Assembly: GCF_005925325.1 (NCBI RefSeq)
Contig: NZ_SRMP01000006.1
Location: forward strand, 1-64,000
Length of the DNA stretch: 64,000 bases
DNA from: Pedobacter helvus
GTDB lineage: Bacteria > Bacteroidota > Bacteroidia > Sphingobacteriales > Sphingobacteriaceae
Direction: 5' to 3'
In this document: in pieces, positions 18,227-25,728 of the stretch
How positions within the stretch are numbered: position 1 is the first letter of the stretch
How the letters are laid out: the number at the start of each line of letters is the position of its first letter
Notes under the pieces: generated by a model
The model's input: only the letters and a program-made list of their open reading frames with translations
Told to the model about the DNA's origin: nothing
The model's database searches: none
Made by a program: the position numbers and the translations under genes

Positions 18227-18880
18227 ATGTCATCACATCAAGATAAAATCACTTACGAAAGTTTGTTAGAAGGTAACAAAACGTGGGTTGCCGAAACCTT
18301 AAAAGTGGATCCCACCTTTTTCGATGAACTATCGGTTGGGCAAACGCCACCAATTTTATGGATTGGCTGCTCTGATAGTAGGGTGCCGGCTAACCAAATT
18401 ACGAACACCATGCCGGGCGATATTTTCGTACACCGTAACATCGCAAACGTTGTAACCCATAACGATATGAGCTTGTTAAGTGTATTAGATTACTCGGTAA
18501 ACGTTTTGAAAATTAAACATATCATTGTTTGCGGTCATTACGGTTGCGGTGGTGTAAATGCTGCCATGGGCAATAAACAGGTAGGTTTAATTGATAATTG
18601 GTTAAGAAACATTAAAGATGTTTATAAGGCAAATGAGAAAGAAGTTAAAGCTATCGAAGATCCTCAACAAAGATTTGATAGGATGGTAGAGTTAAATGCT
18701 ATTCATGGTGCTAAAAACGTTATGAGTACTTCAATTGTACAAAATGCTTGGGCAAATGGACAAGAATTAGCTGTTCACGCCTGGGTTTATAGTTTAAAAA
18801 CCGGCTTAATCAAAGATTTGGAAACCAATGCTTCGAGCGTAGAAGATGTTCCAGAGTTGTTTAAAATGGATATAGCATAG
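18227..18880 (+). CDS. can: Beta-carbonic anhydrase (second, Can/CynT type)
   Basis: 217 aa. Zn ligands Cys48, Asp50 and Arg52 (GCSDSRVPAN), His104 and Cys107 (CGHYGCGG) are complete. The sequence follows the classic Can pattern: YESLLEGNKTWV at the start, GDIFVHRNIANVV, AWVYSLKTGLIKDL at the end. It starts 17 nt after the first anhydrase and ends just before a strong terminator, so SulP-CA-CA is one transcript. Two divergent isoforms next to a bicarbonate carrier suggests that one serves housekeeping CO2 hydration and the other works with the carrier; which does which cannot be seen. Confidence 0.95.
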   Translation: MSSHQDKITYESLLEGNKTWVAETLKVDPTFFDELSVGQTPPILWIGCSDSRVPANQITNTMPGDIFVHRNIANVVTHNDMSLLSVLDYSVNVLKIKHIIVCGHYGCGGVNAAMGNKQVGLIDNWLRNIKDVYKANEKEVKAIEDPQQRFDRMVELNAIHGAKNVMSTSIVQNAWANGQELAVHAWVYSLKTGLIKDLETNASSVEDVPELFKMDIA

Positions 18881-18908
18881 TTGTAGGTTTAGTAGTATAT
18901 AATGTTGG

Positions 18909-18942
18909 AGAGGGTGCCTAGCGTTTGGGCATCCTCTTTTTT
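18909..18942 (+). terminator. Terminator of the SulP-carbonic anhydrase operon
   Basis: AGAGGGTGCC (18909-18918) pairs with GGGCATCCTCT (18927-18937) and is followed by T residues to 18942. Confidence 0.88.
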
Positions 18943-18963
18943 ATGCAAATACTTGAGCTGAGT

Positions 18964-20373
18964 TTATTTATTACGTTGTACCAAATAATAACATCCATAT
19001 AAAAACAAGAGCCATATCGGAATGAGCTCTACCGACATTTTTAGTCCGGTAAGCCACATCACTACAAGTATACCTGCCAAGAAAAATAAGCAGATGTAAT
19101 TGCTAATGGGATATAGAAAGGAAGGGAATTTGGTTTGCTCCAACTGATGTGCTTTTCTGAATTTGATGTGGGTATAGCTAATCATTAGCCAGTTGATTAC
19201 AAGTGCCGATACCACTAAAGACATCAATATACTCAACGCTTGTTCTGGGATGAGCTTATTGATAACGATACATACAGCAGCGAACAATGCAGAAACTAAA
19301 ATCGCCATTACGGGAACATAGTTTTTGTTAAGTTTCGACAGCAACTTCGGTGCATTACCTTGTTGTGCTAATCCGTAAAGCATACGGCTATTGCTATACA
19401 CGCTACTATTATACACCGACAGGGCTGCGGTAAGTACAATAACATTCAATACATTCGCAATCAACTTCGTGAAATTGATGTTTTGTCCAAAGATATCAAG
19501 TTGAAACCCATTCAGCCTTTCAAAGACCATTACAAACGGGCTGCTACCATCCGTAATGCTTTTCCATGGCGATAAGGAGAATAAAATGATCAATGCTCCA
19601 ACGTAAAAAATCAAAATTCTATAGATGACTTGGTTGGTTGCCTTGGGGATATTTTTCTCCGGATTTTCAGCTTCTGCAGCAGTAATGCCTACTAATTCTA
19701 ATCCTCCAAATGAAAACATGATAAGGGCCATCGCTGCTAAAAGACCTTCGTAGCCACCACTGCCATTTCCACTAAGCCAGCCTTTTGGAAAGAAACCTCC
19801 ATCGTTCCATAAATTTTGGATAGTTGCTTGTTCTCCGCCCGTACCGCTTAACAAAAGATAACTGCCAAATAAAATCATTGCTATAATGGCAACTACCTTT
19901 ACAATGGAGAACCAAAATTCTGCTTCGCCATAAACTTTTACAGAGGCGAGGTTCAGCATGTTGATAACCACGAAAAAGAAAGCGCTAGAAGCCCAAAGCG
20001 GAATTTCTGGCCACCAAAATTGCACATAAATACCAATTGCGGTTAGTTCCGACATGCTTACCAGGATATAAAGCATCCAATAATTCCAGCCAGAGGCGAA
20101 ACCAGGGAAAGGCCCCCAATATTTATAAGCAAAATGACTAAAGCTGCCCGATACCGGCTCTTGCACTACCATCTCGCCAAGTTGACGCATGATGAAGAAT
20201 GCAATGAAGCCAGCAATGGCATAACCTAAAATTACAGATGGGCCAGCTAATACTGCCGCTGGACCAATGCCTAAAAACAAACCAGTGCCTATTGCTCCGC
20301 CTAAAGCAATTAACTGGATATGTCTATTCTGTAACCCTCTTTTTAGATCTTTTTTGTTGTCGGTATTTTCCAA
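18964..20373 (-). CDS. Amino acid permease (APC superfamily, AAT family)
   Basis: 469 aa with 12 predicted helices. The start is typical of proton-driven amino-acid permeases of the AroP/PheP/CycA/ProY type: LKRGLQNRHIQLIALGGAIGTGLFLGIG (about 10-37), then the MVVQEPVSGSFSHFAYKYWGP block and GFASGWNYWMLYI. The substrate among neutral or aromatic amino acids cannot be fixed. No partner genes on its strand, since the gene before it (PruA) ends in a terminator. It is an inner-membrane importer, and its closeness to PruA would fit amino-acid catabolism. Confidence 0.9.
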   Translation of the reverse strand: MENTDNKKDLKRGLQNRHIQLIALGGAIGTGLFLGIGPAAVLAGPSVILGYAIAGFIAFFIMRQLGEMVVQEPVSGSFSHFAYKYWGPFPGFASGWNYWMLYILVSMSELTAIGIYVQFWWPEIPLWASSAFFFVVINMLNLASVKVYGEAEFWFSIVKVVAIIAMILFGSYLLLSGTGGEQATIQNLWNDGGFFPKGWLSGNGSGGYEGLLAAMALIMFSFGGLELVGITAAEAENPEKNIPKATNQVIYRILIFYVGALIILFSLSPWKSITDGSSPFVMVFERLNGFQLDIFGQNINFTKLIANVLNVIVLTAALSVYNSSVYSNSRMLYGLAQQGNAPKLLSKLNKNYVPVMAILVSALFAAVCIVINKLIPEQALSILMSLVVSALVINWLMISYTHIKFRKAHQLEQTKFPSFLYPISNYICLFFLAGILVVMWLTGLKMSVELIPIWLLFLYGCYYLVQRNK

Positions 20374-20432
20374 TTTGATAATATTGAAGTTTCGGTATTC
20401 TTATTCTGTGTGCTAAAATACTCTTTTGAACA

Positions 20433-20460
20433 AGAAAGCCCCAAAATTTTGGGGCTTTCT
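20433..20460 (-). terminator. Perfect 28-bp palindromic terminator after pruA
   Basis: AGAAAGCCCCAAAA is followed directly by its exact reverse complement. It lies 57 bases past the pruA stop in the direction of transcription and just upstream of the permease start. It can act on either strand. Confidence 0.8.
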
Positions 20461-20516
20461 ATTGTTATGCATGATAACGTAGCAAATCAAATTTGCTGTT
20501 TATGGTAAAACCGCGA

Positions 20517-22151
20517 TTAGTCGTTTGCTAAAAACGGATAAGTATAATCTTTTGGTGGATCGAAAGTTTCTTTGATGGTACGTGGAGAAACCCAACGTAA
20601 CAAGTTGATCATCGAACCAGCTTTATCGTTAGTACCGCTACCTCTTGCTCCGCCAAATGGTTGTTGGCCAACTACTGCACCGGTACATTTATCGTTGATA
20701 TAGAAGTTTCCAGCCGCATTGCGTAAACGAGTAGTCGCTTTGTCAATCGCATAACGATCTTGAGCAATCACTGCGCCTGTTAATGCGTAGATAGAAGTGC
20801 TATCAATAATTTCTAAAGTTTGATCGAAATCTTTGTCGTCGTAAACGTATACTGTTAATACAGGGCCAAAAAGCTCTTCGCTCATGGTCGTATATTTCGG
20901 ATCATCCACTACTAAAACTGTAGGCTCAATGAAGTAACCTTTGCTCTTATCATAATTTCCGCCAGCAATAATTTCTACACCTTTATCTTTTTTAGCTTGA
21001 TCAATGTATTTAGCTAGCTTGTCAAAAGATCTTTCATCGATTACCGCATTGATGAAATTGCTGAAATCTTCAGTAGGTCCCATTTTTAGGGTCGCCAAAT
21101 CTCTCAACAATAATTCTTTGATATCAGCCCATTTGCTTTTCGCGATATAAACTCTAGAAGCTGCCGAACATTTTTGTCCTTGATATTCGAAAGCACCTCG
21201 TAAAATAGCTGTACTTGATACTTGTGCATCGGCAGAACCATGAACTAAGATGAAATCTTTACCGCCAGTTTCGCCAACTATGCGAGGATAAGTTTTGTAT
21301 TTGAAGATGTTTGAGCCGATAGTTTTCCAGATTTCTTGGAATACTGCCGTAGATCCTGTGAAGTGGATACCTGCAAAATCAGGGTGCGAGAATATCACAT
21401 CACCTATATCCGGCCCATGGCCATAAATAAGGTTGATTACACCGTCAGGTAAACCTGCTTCTTTGAAGATTTGCATAATCAAGTTTGCCGCATAAATTTG
21501 AGTATCTGCTGGTTTCCAAACCACTACGTTGCCCATCATCGCTACGCAAGAAGGTAAATTACCTGCAATTGCAGTAAAATTGAAAGGAGTTAAAGCAAAT
21601 ACAAAGCCTTCTAACGGGCGTTGCTCTACTCTGTTCCAAGTTCCGCGAGGAGAAACTGGGGGTTGTTGTTTGTAGATCTCCGTCATATAACTCACGTTGA
21701 AGCGTAAGAAATCTATAAACTCACATGCAGAGTCGATCTCTGCCTGAAAAGCATTCTTGCTTTGACCAAGCATCGTCGCGGCGTTTAACTTGTATCTATA
21801 AGGTCCAGCAATTAAATCTGCAGCTTTTAAGAAAATTGCAGCTCTTTGTTCCCACGCTAGGTTTTCCCAATCAGCTTTTGCGGCTAATGCTGCATCAATT
21901 GCTTGTTGCACGTGAGACTTGGTTCCTTTGCTATAAGTAGCTAAAAGGTGTTGGTGATCATGTGGAGGAGTGATTTTTCCTTTGTCATCAGTAAAAACCT
22001 CTTTACTTCCAATATACATTGGGATGTCAATTACTTTTGATCTTCCCTCGGCCAAAGCCGCTTTTAGTAGTTCTCTTTCCTTGCTTCCTGGAGCGTAACC
22101 TAAAATGGGCTCGTTAATAGGGGTAGGAACATTAAAAAATCCTTTAAGCAT
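20517..22151 (-). CDS. pruA: L-glutamate gamma-semialdehyde dehydrogenase (delta-1-pyrroline-5-carboxylate dehydrogenase)
   Basis: 544 aa from the ATG at 22151 (MLKGFFNVPTPINEPILGY). Upstream in-frame codons to 22196 overlap the promoter and are rejected. It oxidises glutamate semialdehyde to glutamate with NAD+, the second step of proline catabolism. The aldehyde dehydrogenase core is intact: NLPSCVAMMGNVVVWKPA, the general-base Glu in VGETGGKDF and the catalytic Cys in EYQGQKCSAASRV. The start and length match the stand-alone eukaryote-like P5CDH group found in Bacteroidota. No PutA-type proline dehydrogenase is in the window. Confidence 0.95.
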   Translation of the reverse strand: MLKGFFNVPTPINEPILGYAPGSKERELLKAALAEGRSKVIDIPMYIGSKEVFTDDKGKITPPHDHQHLLATYSKGTKSHVQQAIDAALAAKADWENLAWEQRAAIFLKAADLIAGPYRYKLNAATMLGQSKNAFQAEIDSACEFIDFLRFNVSYMTEIYKQQPPVSPRGTWNRVEQRPLEGFVFALTPFNFTAIAGNLPSCVAMMGNVVVWKPADTQIYAANLIMQIFKEAGLPDGVINLIYGHGPDIGDVIFSHPDFAGIHFTGSTAVFQEIWKTIGSNIFKYKTYPRIVGETGGKDFILVHGSADAQVSSTAILRGAFEYQGQKCSAASRVYIAKSKWADIKELLLRDLATLKMGPTEDFSNFINAVIDERSFDKLAKYIDQAKKDKGVEIIAGGNYDKSKGYFIEPTVLVVDDPKYTTMSEELFGPVLTVYVYDDKDFDQTLEIIDSTSIYALTGAVIAQDRYAIDKATTRLRNAAGNFYINDKCTGAVVGQQPFGGARGSGTNDKAGSMINLLRWVSPRTIKETFDPPKDYTYPFLAND

Positions 22152-22169
22152 AATAAGTAAGTTAATGCG

Positions 22170-22177
22170 CAAATATA
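22170..22177 (-). promoter_or_regulatory. -7 box TATATTTG for pruA
   Basis: Minus-strand TATATTTGCGC, a perfect TAnnTTTG, 18 nt before the ATG at 22151. It supports that start over the upstream codon. Confidence 0.55.
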
Positions 22178-22221
22178 GGGCTTTAGTTTTTATCACTAGT
22201 CATAGAAAAGATAAGAGTTGT

Positions 22222-22240
22222 TTACTATAAGATATAGTAA
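22222..22240. promoter_or_regulatory. Perfect 8-3-8 palindrome in the pruA/tetR divergent region
   Basis: TTACTATA-AGA-TATAGTAA. It lies about 45-65 bp upstream of the pruA -7 box and 80-100 bp upstream of that of tetR. The size and symmetry are those of a dimer-binding operator; the protein is unknown. Confidence 0.45.
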
Positions 22241-22306
22241 CATATTTTATACCTTGATTTAGCTGTTAGGTCATTTTTGTGCAAAAAAGTCACATAATTT
22301 TAAAAT

Positions 22307-22321
22307 ATTAACGGTGTTAAT
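22307..22321. promoter_or_regulatory. Candidate TetR operator O1
   Basis: ATTAAC-GGT-GTTAAT, a perfect inverted repeat that abuts the -7 box of the tetR-efflux operon. A near-identical site, TTAAC-AGT-GTTAA, lies at 22986-22998. Binding here would block RNA polymerase and give autorepression, as is usual for TetR-family repressors. Confidence 0.55.
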
Positions 22322-22329
22322 TATATTTG
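22322..22329 (+). promoter_or_regulatory. -7 box TATATTTG for the tetR-RND operon
   Basis: A perfect TAnnTTTG that follows directly on operator O1, 17 nt before the tetR ATG. Confidence 0.6.
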
Positions 22330-22345
22330 AGCCGACTTAAAAAAT

Positions 22346-22981
22346 ATGGGAAGAAAAGAAAAAGATAAAAAGCAGATTGAAGATGTGAGATTGAGGATAT
22401 TGGAGGTAGCTAAAAACCTTTTCCTGAAGAATGGTTTTGAGGCAACTTCGATTCGTAAGATTGCTGCTGAAATACAACTTAGCCCTACTACAATTTACCT
22501 TTATTACAAAGATAAGGGCGAAATTGCATACACACTGCATAAAGAAGGTTTTAAGCTGTTGGGCGAGCAGTTTTTTGTGCTACAGCATGTAGAAAGTGGC
22601 TTTGAAAGACTAAAGGCGATGGGTAAGGTTTATTTGAACTTTGCTATTCAAAATACTGATTTTTATCAGCTTATGTTCATTATGAAAGAACCAATAGATT
22701 TTATCGCTGATAAAGATTCATGCCAATGGGAAGAGGGAGAATTTGCCTTCGGAGCTTTATTGCAAACCGTGTTAGATTGTAAGGCCGAAGGATATTTTAA
22801 AGGGTTAAATGAGAATAATGTAGCCTTAAACGTTTGGTCGTTGGTGCACGGCTTGTGTAGTTTGAAGCTGCAAGGCCATTTAGATCATGTGGCAAGCGCA
22901 CACCTGCATGTACCGGAAGATCGGGACTTGTTAGAGGAAGCTTTTGAAACTTTTGTGATGATGTTAGATAAAATGAAATGA
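22346..22981 (+). CDS. TetR/AcrR family transcriptional regulator
   Basis: 211 aa. The N-terminal helix-turn-helix (about 15-60) follows the family pattern: RLRILEVAKNLFLKNGFEATSIRKIAAEI, then LSPTTIYLYYKDKGEI. The C-terminal ligand-binding domain (about 65-211) is not assignable to a ligand. It is the first gene of the efflux operon, with one base between its stop and the ATG of the TolC gene, so it almost certainly controls the pump and itself. Two copies of the inverted repeat TTAACnGTGTTAA, at its own promoter and at the start of the tolC gene, are its probable operators. It is rich in Lys/Glu at the N-terminus (MGRKEKDKKQ). Confidence 0.92.
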   Translation: MGRKEKDKKQIEDVRLRILEVAKNLFLKNGFEATSIRKIAAEIQLSPTTIYLYYKDKGEIAYTLHKEGFKLLGEQFFVLQHVESGFERLKAMGKVYLNFAIQNTDFYQLMFIMKEPIDFIADKDSCQWEEGEFAFGALLQTVLDCKAEGYFKGLNENNVALNVWSLVHGLCSLKLQGHLDHVASAHLHVPEDRDLLEEAFETFVMMLDKMK

Positions 22982-22982
22982 T

Positions 22983-24359
22983 ATGTTAACAGTGTTAATT
23001 TTAAGAAATAAATTTTACTTTTTTACGCTGTGCATGCTGTTTTGTTTATCGACAGCTAAAGCACAGGATGTTCTAAAAGTTTATATAGATACGGCTTTTA
23101 AAAACAACATCGTTTTACAACAGAAAAATGTGTCCTTAGAAAAAGCGCAATATGCCTTAAAGTCTGCAAAAGGATTATTCCTGCCAACAGTAGCGTTTCA
23201 AGGTGCCTACCAAACAGCAGATGGCGGTCGTAATATTCCGTTGCCATTAGGCGATTTGATGAATCCTGTTTACAGTACGCTGAACCAAATCACTGGAAGC
23301 ACTAATTTTCCGATGCTGGAAAACCAGACGATTAACTTTTTGCCTAAGAACTTCCACGACGCAAAATTGCGGACTACGGTTCCCATTATCAATACGGATA
23401 TTATTTATAACAAACGCATTGCACAGCAGCAATTGGTATTGAAAGAATATGAAGTGCAGATTTATAAACGCGATTTAGTTAAAGAAATCAAGACTGCTTA
23501 TTATAACTATTTAAGTGCGCTTGCTGCGGTAGATATTTATAGATCAGGCCTGCAATTAGCTAAAGAGGGACTTCGAGTAAATGAAAAACTTTTGGAAAAT
23601 GGAAAGGGATTGCCAGCCTATGTATTGCGGTCGCAAAGTGAAGTGGAAAATGCAAATGCGACCTTGTTAGATGCGGAGCAGAAGGTTACAAATGCTCGCC
23701 TGTACTTTAATTTTCTTCTAAATAGGGATGCGAACGATGCCATTATAGCTGATGCGAATGATAAGTCTGAACTAGTCAAGGTAGAAGGTTTATTGTCAGG
23801 TTTAATTATCGCAAGCCAAAGAGAAGAGTTGAAAGCATTAGGACAGGTAGAGGGGATTAATAAGAACGTGCAAAAGATGAATAGTCAGTTTGCCGTACCA
23901 AAGTTAGGTGCTTTCTTGGATGTAGGTACGCAGTCTGAAGGTTTTCATTTTAACTCCAATACTAGATATTATATGGTAGGCTTGCAGCTGGAAATCCCGA
24001 TTTTCTCTGGAAGCAGGAACAGTAATAAACAAAAAGAAAGTAGCCTCGACTTGAAAAATGCAGAGCTAAACTCAAATTTGGTAGCGCAACAGTTGAGCTT
24101 GTCTGCTAAAGTTTCGCAGAATAATTTACGTTCTGCGTATCAAACTTACCAATCGTCTCAAAAGCAATTCGAGGCTGCATCTACTTATTTGAGATTGATA
24201 GACAGGGGATATTTAGCTGGAGCAAATTCATTTGTGGAAACTATTGATGCTAGAAATCAATATACCTCGAGCAAAATTTTAGTCAATATTAACTTCTATA
24301 AAGTGCTTACCGCTATGGCCAATATGGAACGTGAAACGGCATCTTATTTAATCAATTAA
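22983..24359 (+). CDS. TolC family outer membrane efflux protein
   Basis: 458 aa. A signal peptide (about 1-28, ending STAKAQ) is followed by the duplicated OEP pattern of long coiled-coil helices rich in Gln, Ala, Leu and Asn (ALKSAKGLFLPTVAFQG and later LGAFLDVGTQSEG strands). It forms the outer-membrane exit duct for the RND pump encoded downstream. It is cotranscribed with tetR (1-nt gap) and lies 31 bp ahead of the adaptor gene. Codons 2-6 contain the second copy of the putative TetR operator. Confidence 0.9.
   Translation: MLTVLILRNKFYFFTLCMLFCLSTAKAQDVLKVYIDTAFKNNIVLQQKNVSLEKAQYALKSAKGLFLPTVAFQGAYQTADGGRNIPLPLGDLMNPVYSTLNQITGSTNFPMLENQTINFLPKNFHDAKLRTTVPIINTDIIYNKRIAQQQLVLKEYEVQIYKRDLVKEIKTAYYNYLSALAAVDIYRSGLQLAKEGLRVNEKLLENGKGLPAYVLRSQSEVENANATLLDAEQKVTNARLYFNFLLNRDANDAIIADANDKSELVKVEGLLSGLIIASQREELKALGQVEGINKNVQKMNSQFAVPKLGAFLDVGTQSEGFHFNSNTRYYMVGLQLEIPIFSGSRNSNKQKESSLDLKNAELNSNLVAQQLSLSAKVSQNNLRSAYQTYQSSQKQFEAASTYLRLIDRGYLAGANSFVETIDARNQYTSSKILVNINFYKVLTAMANMERETASYLIN
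22986..22998. promoter_or_regulatory. Candidate TetR operator O2 inside the tolC start
   Basis: TTAAC-AGT-GTTAA, matching operator O1 at 12 of 13 positions. It begins three bases into the tolC coding sequence, 0.68 kb downstream of O1. It could be a roadblock or looping site, or a coding coincidence. Confidence 0.4.
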
Positions 24360-24390
24360 CCAAATACACGATTAAACAATTAACCCAATA

Positions 24391-25443
24391 ATGAAAACGA
24401 ACATTCTACATATCACATTCGGCTCAGTTTTGTTGTTGTTCCTAGCTTGTAAAAGTGGAGAGCAGCGAGAAAAAGCCATTATCCAACAAGATACTATTCC
24501 GGTTAAGGTGGTTTCATTAGTTGAAGAAGATACAGATGCAGAAATCATTACTTCCGGATATTTTACCACCAACGATGAAACTATTCTTTCTTTCAAGAAT
24601 GGAGGAGTGATTAATCGGATTTATGTGAAGGAAGGAGATCGAATTACTAAAGGTCAGTTGTTGGCTTCGGTAAATCCTACAGAAATCGGTTCGCAAGTAG
24701 AGCAGGTGCAACTTTCTTTGCAGAAGGCACAACGCGATTACGATAGGGCGAACAAGCTTTTCAAAGACAGCGTGGCTACTTTGGAGCAATTACAAAATGC
24801 AAAAACCGCTTTAGATGTAGCAAAACAACAAATCCAGTCTGCCAAATTTAATGAAGGCTATACTTCTATAAGAGCTACCAGAAATGGTTACGTACTTAAG
24901 AAGTTGGCTAACGATGGACAAATTGTTGGACCTGGCACACCTGTACTTCAAATTAATGGAGCGAGCGAAGGTAACTGGATATTGAAGGTGGGTTTAAGTG
25001 ATAAACAATGGTCGGATTTAAAAGTGGGAGATAGGGCTACAATCAGCTCGGAAGCTTTATCCGGACAAGTCTTGCAAGCTAAAGTGAGCAGGAAATCTGA
25101 AAGTATTGATCCTCAAAGTGGAACATTTGGTGTAGAGCTGGCTTTGAATGAACATCAAGTTAAGGGTTTAGCGGCCGGACTATTTGGTAAGGCGAGTATT
25201 TTCCCTTCTAAAAAACAGAACTCGTTCACTATCCCTTATGATGCACTTTTAGATGGGGGCGAAAATGAAGGTTATGTTTTTGTAACCAATGATAATCAGA
25301 CGGCGAAGAAAGTAAAAGTGCAATTGGGTGCCATACAGAAAGATAAAATTTCGGTAACTGGTGGATTGGAAAATGCTAGTGCTGTAATTATTGCGGGGAG
25401 CGCTTACCTTACCGATGGTTCTAAAATTAAGGTGGTGAAGTAA
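24391..25443 (+). CDS. RND efflux periplasmic adaptor subunit (lipoprotein)
   Basis: 350 aa. The N-terminus has a lipobox (LLFLAC, Cys about 20), so it is probably inner-membrane anchored by lipid. The membrane fusion protein order is visible: half lipoyl domain (NRIYVKEGDRITKGQLLASVNP), a short coiled-coil hairpin (about 95-150, QVQLSLQKAQRDYDRANKLF), second lipoyl half (TSIRATRNGYVLKK) and beta-barrel (WSDLKVGDRATIS). It bridges the RND pump and TolC. Its stop lies 285 bp before the pump gene; that gap contains dispersed repeats rather than coding sequence. Confidence 0.92.
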   Translation: MKTNILHITFGSVLLLFLACKSGEQREKAIIQQDTIPVKVVSLVEEDTDAEIITSGYFTTNDETILSFKNGGVINRIYVKEGDRITKGQLLASVNPTEIGSQVEQVQLSLQKAQRDYDRANKLFKDSVATLEQLQNAKTALDVAKQQIQSAKFNEGYTSIRATRNGYVLKKLANDGQIVGPGTPVLQINGASEGNWILKVGLSDKQWSDLKVGDRATISSEALSGQVLQAKVSRKSESIDPQSGTFGVELALNEHQVKGLAAGLFGKASIFPSKKQNSFTIPYDALLDGGENEGYVFVTNDNQTAKKVKVQLGAIQKDKISVTGGLENASAVIIAGSAYLTDGSKIKVVK

Positions 25444-25728
25444 CCCCCTCTGCCTTCGGCATCTCTCCCCTGAGGGAGAGAGAATAGCATTGAGTATAGA
25501 ACGTGCCCAGCTTATAACATTTGAATAGGCGCTATGTTTCCCACCTTTGGAGAGCTTGCTCCGATATTTCGGAGGGGTAGGATTTTTGGTACACAGGCTT
25601 AAGTTAAATAAACCTGATGGTAGCGGATCCCGATTTTTCATCGGGAATAGCGTACAGCAGGAAACAGGGAACGATGGAAGCAGAGATTTGCTTTTCAAAA
25701 AAATAGATAAAATTCGAACAGAATCGGA
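25444..25728 (+). repeat. Dispersed repeats inserted between adaptor and pump genes
   Basis: The 285 bp hold no gene. At 25463-25480 CTCTCCC pairs with GGGAGAG, a hairpin with no T run. At 25608-25670 is a family A repeat: AAATAAACCTGATGGTAGCGG, an inner CCCGATTTTTCATCGGG hairpin (25629-25645), then GCGTACAGCAGG. All other junctions of this operon are 1-31 bp, so the insertion is a late event. Whether it weakens pump expression is unknown. Confidence 0.6.
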
